This document shows, one piece after another, positions 6,935-14,056 of a DNA stretch of 16,282 nucleotides. The stretch covers positions 1-16,282 of the forward strand of contig CALGBY010000057.1 in NCBI GenBank assembly GCA_937886445.1. Direction: 5' to 3'. The position numbers were made by a program, and so were the translations under genes. This DNA comes from an uncultured Clostridia bacterium (GTDB lineage: Bacteria > Bacillota > Clostridia > Christensenellales > Aristaeellaceae). Position 1 is the stretch's first letter. Every line of letters begins with the position of its first letter. The notes below the pieces were generated by a model. It was not told the DNA's origin. It ran no database searches and saw only the letters and a program-made list of their open reading frames with translations.

Positions 6935-8212
6935 ATGCTTTACGATGCTGTGATCTTTGACCTGGACGGCACGCTGACAGACAGCCGTGAAGGGATCGTG
7001 AAAAGCACGGAATACGCGCTTAATAAAATGAACTGCCCCGTGCCGCCGGAAAGCACGCTGCAGCGTTTTCTGGGGCCTCCGCTCACGGAGAGCTTTATGA
7101 AATACTGCGGCATGAACGAGGAGGACGCCGTAAGGTGCCTCGGATACTACCGTGAGCTGTATGTGCCCGAGGGCTGGAGGATGAACCGGGTGTATCCGGG
7201 CATCAGAAAGCTGCTGAGGGAGCTGAAAAAGCGCGGCTGTTACATCGCCGTGGCCACCGGCAAGCCGCAGAGGATGAGTGAAAGGATCATAGCGTATTTC
7301 GGCCTTTCATCATATATAGACGCGCTGGCCGGCCCCGATGAAAACGAAGCGCACGCCGATAAATGCCAACTGATCCGGAAAGTGCTGCCCGCCGGAAAAA
7401 AAGCGCTGATGGTGGGCGATACAGCCGGTGATATTCTGGGAGCGAAGCAGGCGGGAACAGACAGCTGCGCCGCCCTGTGGGGATACGGTGAAAACAGCGA
7501 GCTGCTGGCGCTTTCCCCGGAGCTCAGGGCCTGCACCGCGGAGGAACTGATGAATATCCTCTGCCCGGACGCCGTACAGGATACCGGCGTGTTCATCTCC
7601 TTTGAAGGGGTGGACGGCTGCGGAAAGACCACCCAGATGCACAGAGTGCGGGAGCACCTTGAAAAAATGGGCTATCAGGTGACCGTATCCCGGGAGCCCG
7701 GCGGCTGCCCGCTTTCCGAGCAGATACGCGGCATGCTCCTCGCGAAGCAGGATAACGGCATGACGGCGGAAACCGAGGCACTGCTCTTTGCCGCGGCGCG
7801 CGCCCAGCATGTGCACGATGTGATCCTGCCCGCCGTAAAGGAGGGAAGGATCGTGCTGTGCGACCGCTTTATCGATTCCTCCATCGTGTATCAGGGGTTT
7901 GCCAGAGGGCTCGGTGAGGAATGGGTACGCCTGATCAACCGCAGCGCGAGAGAAGTGTGCGCGCCGGACAAGACGATATACCTGCGTATGGATCACCGCG
8001 AAGCGCTGCGCCGCCGCGGCATCGCCACCGATCTTGACCGTATTGAGCAGCAGGGAGAAGCCTTCTTTTCCGACACGGAAAAGGCCTATGAACACCTTTG
8101 CGAGACGGAGCCCTCCCGTCTGCTGCCCGTGAACGGCAACGGCACTGTGGAAGAGGTGGAAGAAAGAGTTTTCGCCGCCGTGCAGGGGATCCTTGCCGAA
8201 AAAGGACTGTAA
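6935..8212 (+). CDS. tmk: HAD-family phosphatase fused to thymidylate kinase
   Basis: The 425-residue product has two enzymes in one chain. Residues 1-210 form a HAD hydrolase of the phosphoglycolate-phosphatase/nucleotidase type: FDLDGT with Asp9 and Asp11, motif II Thr108 in VATGKP, a Lys around 143-149, and GDTAGD (161-166). Residues 219-425 form a complete dTMP kinase, which phosphorylates dTMP to dTDP: P-loop EGVDGCGKTT (224-233), SREPGG (252-257), DRFIDSSIVYQG (310-321) and an Arg-rich lid followed by DRIEQQ. The kinase part has normal length, so the fusion keeps both modules whole. GAGGAG precedes the ATG. The mnmA start follows the stop by 11 nt. The HAD substrate is not evident. Confidence 0.92.
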   Translation: MLYDAVIFDLDGTLTDSREGIVKSTEYALNKMNCPVPPESTLQRFLGPPLTESFMKYCGMNEEDAVRCLGYYRELYVPEGWRMNRVYPGIRKLLRELKKRGCYIAVATGKPQRMSERIIAYFGLSSYIDALAGPDENEAHADKCQLIRKVLPAGKKALMVGDTAGDILGAKQAGTDSCAALWGYGENSELLALSPELRACTAEELMNILCPDAVQDTGVFISFEGVDGCGKTTQMHRVREHLEKMGYQVTVSREPGGCPLSEQIRGMLLAKQDNGMTAETEALLFAAARAQHVHDVILPAVKEGRIVLCDRFIDSSIVYQGFARGLGEEWVRLINRSAREVCAPDKTIYLRMDHREALRRRGIATDLDRIEQQGEAFFSDTEKAYEHLCETEPSRLLPVNGNGTVEEVEERVFAAVQGILAEKGL

Positions 8213-8223
8213 AGGGGCAAAAT

Positions 8224-9282
8224 ATGAGCAACAGGATCATTGTGGGCATGTCCGGCGGGGTGGATTCCTCCGTATCCGCGCTGCTGCTGAAAGAGCAGGG
8301 CTGGGATGTAGTGGGCGTGTTCATGAAAAACTGGGAAGAAAAGGACGAAAACGGCGTATGCACATCGGAGAGCGACTGGAGCGATGTACGCAGCGTGTGT
8401 GACAGGATCGGCATTCCCTACTACAGCGTCAATTTCGCGAAGGAATATATGGACAGGGTGTTTTCCATTTTCCTTTCGGAATACCGGGCGGGCCGCACGC
8501 CCAACCCCGATGTGCTGTGCAACCGGGAGATCAAGTTCCGCGCGTTTCTGGATTTCGCGATGAAGCTGGGCGCGGACAAAATGGCCACCGGTCACTTTGT
8601 GAACACCGATGGAGAGGGCCATCTGCTGCGCGGCGCCGATCCCAATAAGGATCAGAGCTATTTCCTCTATATGCTGAAGGCCGCACAGCTTGAAAAGGCC
8701 GTTTTCCCGGTGGGCAATATGACCAAGCAGCAGGTGCGCGAAAAGGCACGGGAGGCCGGGCTTTCCGTGAGCGAAAAAAAGGATTCCACCGGCGTATGCT
8801 TCATCGGCGAACGCAATTTCAAAAAATTTCTTTCGGGCTTCCTGCCCGCTCAGCCGGGAGACATGGTCACCCCGGACGGCGAGGTGGTGGGGCGCCACGA
8901 CGGGCTGATGTACTACACGCTGGGCCAGAGAAGAGGCCTGGGCATCGGCGGCCGCGGAGACGGAAGAAGCTTTTTTGTGGTGGATAAGGATCTGAAGAAC
9001 AACCGGCTGATCGTGGTGCAGGGAGAGGATCACCCCGCGCTGTACAGGTCCTGCGCCGTGGCGGAGCAGGTGACCTTTGTAAAGGAAGAGCTGCCCGAAA
9101 GCACCCCCGTACATCTCACCTGCAAGGTGCGCTACCGCCAGCCGGATCAGGGCGTGACGGTGACCTTCAGAGACGGCCTGCTTCATCTTGACTTTGATGT
9201 GCCCCAGCGCGCCATCACGCCCGGGCAGAGCGCCGTTCTGTATGACGGCGATAGATGTCTCGGCGGAGGCATCCTGCGCTGA
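8224..9282 (+). CDS. mnmA: tRNA-specific 2-thiouridylase MnmA
   Basis: MnmA activates U34 of Lys, Glu and Gln tRNAs with ATP and inserts sulfur to make 2-thiouridine. The 352-residue product starts with the PP-loop VGMSGGVDSS (residues 7-16). It has the two catalytic cysteines at Cys99 (NPDVLC) and Cys192 (TGVCFIGERNF), the tRNA-contacting GHF motif and DQSYFL, then C-terminal beta domains with YTLGQRRGL. The frame is open upstream to 8098, but ATG 8224 is right: AAAGGGG lies 6 nt before it and the protein then begins as the family does. Length is usual for the family. It is the second gene of the HAD-tmk operon. Confidence 0.97.
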   Translation: MSNRIIVGMSGGVDSSVSALLLKEQGWDVVGVFMKNWEEKDENGVCTSESDWSDVRSVCDRIGIPYYSVNFAKEYMDRVFSIFLSEYRAGRTPNPDVLCNREIKFRAFLDFAMKLGADKMATGHFVNTDGEGHLLRGADPNKDQSYFLYMLKAAQLEKAVFPVGNMTKQQVREKAREAGLSVSEKKDSTGVCFIGERNFKKFLSGFLPAQPGDMVTPDGEVVGRHDGLMYYTLGQRRGLGIGGRGDGRSFFVVDKDLKNNRLIVVQGEDHPALYRSCAVAEQVTFVKEELPESTPVHLTCKVRYRQPDQGVTVTFRDGLLHLDFDVPQRAITPGQSAVLYDGDRCLGGGILR

Positions 9283-9352
9283 AGCGCCTTTACAGCAAAA
9301 GCCCGCAGAAGCGGAACGGGCGCAGCAGTTTTATAACAAGGAGAGATTTTGT

Positions 9353-9934
9353 ATGATCGACTGGAATGTGATCAAGGGCTTCGATTTTGACATTCTCAAC
9401 ACCATTCAATCCAACCTGCGCTGCGAAGCGCTGGACGATTTCTTTACCGTGCTCACAAAGATCGCCGGCAATTATGGTCACCTGTGGCTGGCGCTGGCGC
9501 TGGTGCTGCTGATCTTCCGTAAAACGCGCAGGTGTTCCTTTGCCATCCTGCTCTCCTACGCGCTGGTATTCGTGCTGGGGCAGTTTGTGCTCAAGGATCT
9601 GATCGCCCGTGTCCGCCCTTGCAATGACGGGGATGCTGTACAGGCGTTTGTGGAAAGCCTGAAAATGATCACAACGCTTCCCACCAGCTACTCCTGCCCT
9701 TCCACACACAGCGCCTGGGCCTTCGCGGCGGCGACATCGGTTTTCATGTTCCGCAAACGCTGGGGTCTGGTCGTACTCATCCCCGCGCTCGCGATCGCAT
9801 TCAGCCGGCTCTACCTTTATGTACACTTCCCCACCGATGTGCTGTTCGGCGCGGTGCTGGGCATCCTGATGGGCATTGCGGCATCCGTGACCGTCAAGGC
9901 GATCGCGAAAAAAATCAGCCGGAAAAAAGCCTGA
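9353..9934 (+). CDS. PAP2-family membrane phosphatase
   Basis: This 193-residue integral membrane phosphatase contains all three PAP2 signature motifs: KDLIARVRP (81-89), PSTH (116-119) and SR...H...D (Ser151-Arg152, His158, Asp162). About five hydrophobic segments surround them. Such proteins dephosphorylate undecaprenyl pyrophosphate or other lipid phosphates at the outer face of the membrane, and which one is not decidable here. The frame extends upstream to 9188, overlapping mnmA, but AAGGAGA at 9338-9344 marks ATG 9353 as the start. It follows mnmA by 70 nt and is probably last in the operon. Recycling of the lipid carrier would fit with the cell-wall genes downstream, though this is inference. 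Confidence 0.93.
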   Translation: MIDWNVIKGFDFDILNTIQSNLRCEALDDFFTVLTKIAGNYGHLWLALALVLLIFRKTRRCSFAILLSYALVFVLGQFVLKDLIARVRPCNDGDAVQAFVESLKMITTLPTSYSCPSTHSAWAFAAATSVFMFRKRWGLVVLIPALAIAFSRLYLYVHFPTDVLFGAVLGILMGIAASVTVKAIAKKISRKKA

Positions 9935-9947
9935 AAACGCCGGTACG

Positions 9948-10000
9948 ATCCTCCGGAAAGAGCATTGGATCTCTGAAAAGGAGATTTTCTCCGAACCTGT
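9948..10000 (+). repeat. possible degenerate copy of the intergenic hairpin repeat
   Basis: The order of blocks here (CCTCCGGAAAGAGCA, then TCTGAAAAGG, then TTTTCTCCGAAC) parallels the better repeat copies at 10129 and 12895, with many differences. It contains its own small hairpin (GGAGA 9980-9984 with TCTCC 9988-9992). Homology is plausible, not proven. Confidence 0.3.
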
Positions 10001-10004
10001 CCGC

Positions 10005-10041
10005 ACCGTCCGGCTTTCCGTATATCGGGCGGTCCTTTATT
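10005..10041 (+). terminator. candidate terminator after the PAP2 gene
   Basis: ACCGTCCG (10005-10012) pairs with CGGGCGGT (10026-10033) over 8 bp with one G-U pair, followed by CCTTTATT. It would end the HAD-tmk/mnmA/PAP2 transcript between the convergent gene groups. The T run is interrupted, so its strength is uncertain. Confidence 0.45.
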
Positions 10042-10061
10042 CCACGCGGATCACAACATAG

Positions 10062-10104
10062 AAAAAGCAGGCTGCTGTGCATCAGAACGATCCGCGGCAG
10101 CCTG
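10062..10104 (-). terminator. candidate terminator of the BcrA-like ABC operon
   Basis: A perfect 8-bp stem (CAGGCTGC 10068-10075 with GCAGCCTG 10097-10104) is followed on the minus strand by C and five T (10066-10062). It lies about 95 nt past the permease stop. The 21-base loop is large. Confidence 0.5.
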
Positions 10105-10128
10105 TTGAATTTTGGGAATTTTATACGT

Positions 10129-10204
10129 TTATCAAACTTATGGCCCGCCCTCCGGAAGAGGCACCGATGGGCTGTTTGAAAATGATCCGTATACATTTTC
10201 AAAC
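10129..10204 (+). repeat. intergenic hairpin repeat, copy 1
   Basis: This 76-base unit matches copy 2 (12895-12970) almost base for base over its first 54 positions: 32 identical, one extra G, then 21 identical. It ends in a perfect 11-bp hairpin (10174-10184 with 10194-10204, 9-base loop). The right arm supplies the TGA stop of the minus-strand ABC permease gene. The element has no coding capacity and looks like a dispersed REP/MITE-like sequence. Confidence 0.75.
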
Positions 10205-10975
10205 TTCCTGTTTCTTTACGACGATCCGTCCGAGCAGGTAGAACAGCACCAGCCATACCGCGCCTATGATCAGAGCATGCGTGATCGCGGCGGCTCCCGG
10301 ATCAGCCCTGTTCATCTGGCTGAACGCGTCAAACACACTGATGCTCTGCAGCCTGATATCGATATTCTTGATGGCGAACAAATCATCCAGCAGGGAAAGC
10401 ACCGTATCCAGCATGAGCGAGATGAGCAGACATATGGCGATCGCGCCGCCGTTTGAGCGCATGCAACAGCTGAGTGTGACCCAAACCGCCGTGATCGCCG
10501 CGGCAAGGAGCATCACGGCCAGCAGCCGCGGCAGCACAGACCCGAGGTCCGTCAAAACCGCTTTCTGCAGCACCACGGCAAGCACACAGTGCACCGCCAT
10601 GGAAAGCAGCAGCATCAGCAGCGTTACGGCTTCACTTACGATAAAGCGGGCGGTAAACACCGCGGTGCGGCTGTAGCCGGAGGCAAGCACTGTTTTGTTG
10701 GTGTGCAGCAGATAATCACCGGTGATATACATCGGGATCAGGATGGCCGTAAACACCGTAAAGGATCCGCACGCCGCCGTGATCATCGTGCTGCCCGCGC
10801 CGGTACCTTCGGTCTTGAGCATGGCGGCGCCGAATATCTCCTCCGATACATCTCTGGCCAGAATAAACGGCAAAAATGTCAACAAAGCCTGTATTCCCAC
10901 CATGACGGCAAAAACGATATACAGGGATTTTCGCATCAGCATCTTTCGTGTTTCAAAACGGAGCAGCCTGTTCAT
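10199..10975 (-). CDS. ABC-2 type transporter permease (BcrB/lantibiotic-immunity-like)
   Basis: This 258-residue membrane protein has about six hydrophobic segments: near residues 17-40, 65-85, 110-135, 145-170, 178-195 and 230-252. It starts with a short cytoplasmic helix, MNRLLRFETRKML, typical of ABC-2 permeases of the BcrB/NatB/LanE type. Its ATG overlaps the ATPase stop as ATGA, so the two are translationally coupled and form one exporter. Pairs like this often remove peptide antibiotics or bacitracin-like compounds, but the substrate cannot be told from sequence. The last codons run into the hairpin repeat at 10129-10204, which provides the stop codon. Confidence 0.85.
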   Translation of the reverse strand: MNRLLRFETRKMLMRKSLYIVFAVMVGIQALLTFLPFILARDVSEEIFGAAMLKTEGTGAGSTMITAACGSFTVFTAILIPMYITGDYLLHTNKTVLASGYSRTAVFTARFIVSEAVTLLMLLLSMAVHCVLAVVLQKAVLTDLGSVLPRLLAVMLLAAAITAVWVTLSCCMRSNGGAIAICLLISLMLDTVLSLLDDLFAIKNIDIRLQSISVFDAFSQMNRADPGAAAITHALIIGAVWLVLFYLLGRIVVKKQEV

Positions 10976-11880
10976 GCTTTACCTCCCATCGCGTTCACGA
11001 GATAATCCTCCTCGCCGGTCACAAAATGCTCAAGCGCGAAAACAGTGATCCCGTTTTTCACAAGCAGGGTGTTCATTTCACCGCTGTCCTCAAGCCGGTC
11101 CCGCAGGGTAAGCGTATCCCCGTCCGCCGTCATGCACGATGCGTCCCGGCCGAGGTATTCCCTGAGCAGCGCTTCCGCCCTCGCAGTGTCATCCACGCGG
11201 ATCTTCAGTTCTCTCGGACAGCGCTCCTTCAATTCCTCCACGCTCAGTTCATCCACAAGATGCCCTTCGCAGATGATGCCGTAGCGATGCACCGTACGGG
11301 CAAGCTCATCCAGAAGATGGCTGGAGATCAGCACGGTGATGCCTTCCTCTCTGTTGAGCGAAAGGATCAGATCGCGCACCTCCTTCATACCCGTGGGGTC
11401 CAGACCGTTGACCGGCTCATCCAGAATAAGCAGCTCCGGCTTTCCCAGCATCGCGATGGCGATCCCGAGACGCTGACGCATTCCCAGAGAAAACTGCCCG
11501 GCTTTCTTGCTGCCGGTATCGGACAGCCCCACCCGTTTGAGCAGCGCGGGGATGCAGGAAGGATCCGCGCCCTTGATGATGGCAAAGCGCTTCAGGTTTT
11601 CCTCCGCCGTATGATCGGTATACAGAGCGGGCGCTTCTATCAGGCTGCCTACACGGGCAAGGGACTTTGTGGAAAAGGGCTTTCCGAAGATCTCCACCCT
11701 GCCGCCGGTCGGAAGCGCCAGACCCAGCAGCATACGCATGATGGTCGTCTTGCCCGCGCCGTTTTTTCCGATAAGGCCGTATATCTCTCCCTTTTTCACA
11801 CTCAGATCCACATTGTCCACCACTGCGCGCCTTGCGTACTGCTTCGTCAGCCCGTGTGTGGAAATCACATATTCATCCAT
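10972..11880 (-). CDS. ABC transporter ATP-binding protein (BcrA-like)
   Basis: This 302-residue ATPase belongs to an ABC-2 exporter. It has Walker A GKNGAGKT (38-45), signature SLGMRQR (131-137), Walker B LLILDEP (150-156), D-loop NGLDP and H-loop His188. The GSLIEAPALY motif (78-87) is characteristic of BcrA/lantibiotic-immunity ATPases. The frame is open to 11961, but ATG 11880 has GGAGG about 7 nt upstream and gives the family N-terminus (YVISTHGLTKQYA). The last ~90 residues form the usual C-terminal extension. It heads a two-gene operon with the permease behind a structured leader of about 80 nt. Confidence 0.92.
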   Translation of the reverse strand: MDEYVISTHGLTKQYARRAVVDNVDLSVKKGEIYGLIGKNGAGKTTIMRMLLGLALPTGGRVEIFGKPFSTKSLARVGSLIEAPALYTDHTAEENLKRFAIIKGADPSCIPALLKRVGLSDTGSKKAGQFSLGMRQRLGIAIAMLGKPELLILDEPVNGLDPTGMKEVRDLILSLNREEGITVLISSHLLDELARTVHRYGIICEGHLVDELSVEELKERCPRELKIRVDDTARAEALLREYLGRDASCMTADGDTLTLRDRLEDSGEMNTLLVKNGITVFALEHFVTGEEDYLVNAMGGKA

Positions 11881-11894
11881 ACCGTTTCCTCCGT

Positions 11895-11961
11895 TTCCCG
11901 GGACTTTGAGCAGCCGGGAACTGTATGATGCTTTTCGGCGCAAAGAGCCCTCAAAAAGCAT
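11895..11961 (-). promoter_or_regulatory. structured 5' leader of the ABC exporter operon
   Basis: There are two perfect hairpins in the untranslated leader. The first pairs 11954-11961 with 11928-11935 (8 bp, ATGCTTTT and complement) and begins at the predicted transcript start. The second pairs 11914-11920 with 11895-11901 (7 bp, TTCCCGG and complement) and ends only a few bases before the GGAGG ribosome site. Neither has a following T run, so stability or translational control is more likely than termination. Confidence 0.45.
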
Positions 11962-11968
11962 TCACACA

Positions 11969-11997
11969 ATTTTAACAGTATGTGCATTTCTTTTCAA
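11969..11997 (-). promoter_or_regulatory. sigma-A-type promoter of the ABC exporter operon
   Basis: On the minus strand TTGAAA (11997-11992), a 17-base spacer and TAAAAT (11974-11969) each miss consensus by one base. Transcription is predicted near 11962, 82 nt before the ATPase start. Confidence 0.75.
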
Positions 11998-12100
11998 TAC
12001 TCTGCTTATAAAGCGCGTATGGCAAAGCAAAAATTAAACAATTATTTTACAGATTTGTTTCAATTTCTTAAAAATTCGCTGTACGGCAGGCGTGATTCTG

Positions 12101-12109
12101 TGTTATAAT
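12101..12109 (+). promoter_or_regulatory. extended -10 promoter of maf
   Basis: TGTTATAAT is a perfect -10 box (TATAAT, 12104-12109) with the upstream TG of extended -10 promoters. The -35 region is poor. Transcription would begin near 12116, about 52 nt before the maf start, and may continue into mreB. Confidence 0.65.
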
Positions 12110-12167
12110 AAAGAGTACCGGCTTATGAGCCCGTAAAGGCAGCGGTAAGAAGAAAGAAGGCACCTGC

Positions 12168-12728
12168 ATGGACACTGAGATCATACTGGCTTCATCCTCG
12201 CCCCGCCGCGCGGAGCTCATAAGGTATCTGGGCATCGCGTTTGAAACAGATGTTTCCGACGCGGAGGAGATCACCGAGGGCGCGCCGGATATTCTGACGG
12301 CGGAAAACGCCAAATTGAAGGCACAGGCCGTAAGCAGGAGGCATCCGGGCCGCTGGGTACTGGGTGCGGATACGCTGGTATTCGCGTGCGGACAGCCGCT
12401 GGGCAAACCGCGGGACCGGGAGGACGCGCTCAGGATGCTGCGTATGCTGAGCAGAAAATGGCACGAGGTGTATACCGGCATCTGCCTGACGAACGGCACC
12501 GTGACCGACACTCGTGTAAGCGTGTCCCGCGTACACTTTACCGATATGACGGAAAGCGACATGCTTTCCTATATCGCCACCGGAGAGCCCTTTGACAAAG
12601 CCGGAGCCTATGCGCTGCAGGGCGCCGCGGGCGCCTTTATCGACCGCGCGGAGGGCAGCTTTTCGGGCGTGATCGGGCTGGATATCTGCCTGACGCATCA
12701 ACTGCTGCGCTCGCACGGTCTCATCTGA
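12168..12728 (+). CDS. maf: Maf-family nucleoside triphosphate pyrophosphatase
   Basis: Maf proteins hydrolyse dTTP, UTP and modified nucleotides to monophosphates, a house-cleaning role linked to septum formation in Bacillus. The 186-residue product has the family layout: ILASSSPRR (6-14), the catalytic-base region GADT with Asp68, GEPFDKAGAYALQG (139-152) and GAFIDRAEGSFSGVIGLD (155-172). The latter replaces the commoner G-S/D-Y-x-NVVGLP. Length is normal. AGAAGG lies 7 nt before the ATG. The order maf-mreB-mreC matches Bacillus and Clostridium, though radC, often between them, is absent and a repeat-filled gap takes its place. Confidence 0.93.
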   Translation: MDTEIILASSSPRRAELIRYLGIAFETDVSDAEEITEGAPDILTAENAKLKAQAVSRRHPGRWVLGADTLVFACGQPLGKPRDREDALRMLRMLSRKWHEVYTGICLTNGTVTDTRVSVSRVHFTDMTESDMLSYIATGEPFDKAGAYALQGAAGAFIDRAEGSFSGVIGLDICLTHQLLRSHGLI

Positions 12729-12775
12729 CACAGGGCAATACCGCACAATTCGTCAGCACGCTGAACGGTACCTAC

Positions 12776-12891
12776 AGCCCGCCCTCCGGTAATGAGCTTT
12801 ACAGCTCATAGTTTATAACTATTAACTTATAGTTAATAACTGATTATCCGCCTGATGAGGCGTCAATGGCTGTTCGAAGATCGTCCGAACA
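12776..12891 (+). repeat. diverged partial units of the intergenic hairpin repeat
   Basis: Between maf and copy 2 lie degenerate units. At 12776-12809 the block GCCCGCCCTCCGG leads into a 7-bp hairpin (ATGAGCT 12792-12798 with AGCTCAT 12803-12809). An AT-rich imperfect palindrome of about 30 bases follows (around 12811-12841). At 12848-12891 a unit with GATGAGGCG, ATGGCTGTTCGAAG and CCGAACAC ends in a 6-bp hairpin (TGTTCG 12871-12876 with CGAACA 12886-12891). Its tail TATCAAACTTA abuts copy 2, so the units look tandem. Confidence 0.5.
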
Positions 12892-12894
12892 CTA

Positions 12895-12970
12895 TTATCA
12901 AACTTATGGCCCGCCCTCCGGAAGAGCACCGATGGGCTGTTTGAAAAATGGCCGAACACATTTTTCAAAC
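12895..12970 (+). repeat. intergenic hairpin repeat, copy 2
   Basis: This 76-base unit nearly matches copy 1 (10129-10204) across the first 54 positions. It ends in a perfect 12-bp hairpin (12939-12950 with 12959-12970, 8-base loop). Compared with copy 1 the stem is one pair longer, with the extra A on the left arm matched by an extra T on the right. It sits 32 nt before the mreB start. Confidence 0.75.
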
Positions 12971-13002
12971 TTTCTTATAACATAAAGAACGGATGGATAT
13001 AC

Positions 13003-14055
13003 ATGGCAATACTCTCACCGCAGATCGGGATCGATCTGGGCACATCCAATACACTGATCTATGTTAAGGATAAGGGGCTCATCGTGGATGAGCCTTCCAT
13101 TGCCGTGGTCACAAGAGGCGAAAAACGCACGGTAAAGGCCATCGGCTCCGAGGCCCGCACGATGCTGGGACGCACCTCCGGAGATGTGACCGCCGTACGC
13201 CCGCTGGCAGACGGCATGATACGCGATTTTGATGTGACGCAGACGATGCTCAATTACTTCGTCCGCAAGGCGATCGGCTCCTCCAGACTTTTCAGCCCCA
13301 AGGCCGTGATCACCGTGCCCTGCCGCATCAGCCCGGTGGAAAAGCGGGCCATCGTAAGCGCCGCCTCACAGTGCGGCATCCGCTCCTCCCGCCTGCACCT
13401 GATCGCCAAGCCCTTCGCGGCGGCGATCGGCAGCGGCCTGCCTGTGTTTGAGCCGCGCGGCAGCATGATAGTGGATATCGGCGGCGGCACTACCGAGATC
13501 GCCGTGATCAGCATGGGCGGTCTGGTCATCAGCCGCTCCATACGCGTGGGCGGCGACAGGATGGATGAAAGCATCATCGCGTATGTGAAGCGCGAGTTCA
13601 ATATGCTGATAGGAGACCGCACGGCGGAATCGGTCAAGATCGATCTGGGCTCCGCCGTCCCCCTGCGTGAGGAACGCAAGGTGACCATCCGCGGAAGAGA
13701 TCTGATCACTTCCCTGCCGCAGACGGCCACGCTCACCTCCTCCCAGGTATATGAGGCCCTGTCCGGCCCCTGCCAGGCCATCCTTTCCGCCATCCGCAAG
13801 GTGCTTGAATGCACGCCCCCGGAGCTGGCGGGAGATATCATACGCGGCTGTATCCACCTTACCGGCGGCGGATCCATGCTGTTCGGTATGGACAGCTTTA
13901 TCTCCTCCCAGCTGGATATGGCGGCAGCCGTCACAAAGGACCCCATGCAGTGCGCCGCCACCGGCATCGGCAAGCTGACAGACCATATCGAGCTGCTCTC
14001 CCGTATCGGCCAGGATGCCCTGATGGAAGAGAATACAGAGGAAACGGAGCAGTAA
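13003..14055 (+). CDS. mreB: rod shape-determining protein MreB (variant catalytic loop)
   Basis: MreB is the bacterial actin that guides lateral cell-wall synthesis under the membrane. The 350-residue product has the full fold: phosphate-1 loop IGIDLGTSNTLIYV (8-21), phosphate-2 MIVDIGGGTTEIAVIS (155-170), GERTAE-like GDRTAES, TPPELAGDII and the adenosine motif LTGGGS. One site is unusual. Where MreB proteins read LIEEPMAAAIG, this one reads LIAKPFAAAIG (133-143), with Ala135-Lys136 replacing the Glu pair that includes the residue positioning the catalytic water. ATP hydrolysis may be altered. The ATG has only a weak GGATGG site. The gene follows maf after a repeat-rich gap, and mreC begins one base after its stop. 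Confidence 0.95.
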   Translation: MAILSPQIGIDLGTSNTLIYVKDKGLIVDEPSIAVVTRGEKRTVKAIGSEARTMLGRTSGDVTAVRPLADGMIRDFDVTQTMLNYFVRKAIGSSRLFSPKAVITVPCRISPVEKRAIVSAASQCGIRSSRLHLIAKPFAAAIGSGLPVFEPRGSMIVDIGGGTTEIAVISMGGLVISRSIRVGGDRMDESIIAYVKREFNMLIGDRTAESVKIDLGSAVPLREERKVTIRGRDLITSLPQTATLTSSQVYEALSGPCQAILSAIRKVLECTPPELAGDIIRGCIHLTGGGSMLFGMDSFISSQLDMAAAVTKDPMQCAATGIGKLTDHIELLSRIGQDALMEENTEETEQ

Positions 14056-14056
14056 T

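Noticed and set aside
7310..8095. 261-codon open frame on the minus strand opposite the HAD-Tmk fusion
   Set aside because: There is no ribosome site and no motifs, and it lies fully inside a gene with two intact catalytic domains.
8086..9186. 366-codon open frame on the minus strand opposite mnmA
   Set aside because: mnmA is unmistakable on the plus strand. The antisense frame has no recognisable motif and is a codon-bias shadow.
12811..12841. AT-rich palindrome as a replication origin or recombination site
   Set aside because: It is a single imperfect inverted repeat with no DnaA boxes or integrase gene. It is simpler to view it as part of the repeat-rich gap.
12776..12970. CRISPR array
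   Set aside because: The repeats are irregular in spacing, diverged, longer than CRISPR repeats, and carry internal hairpins with no unique equal-length spacers or cas genes nearby.
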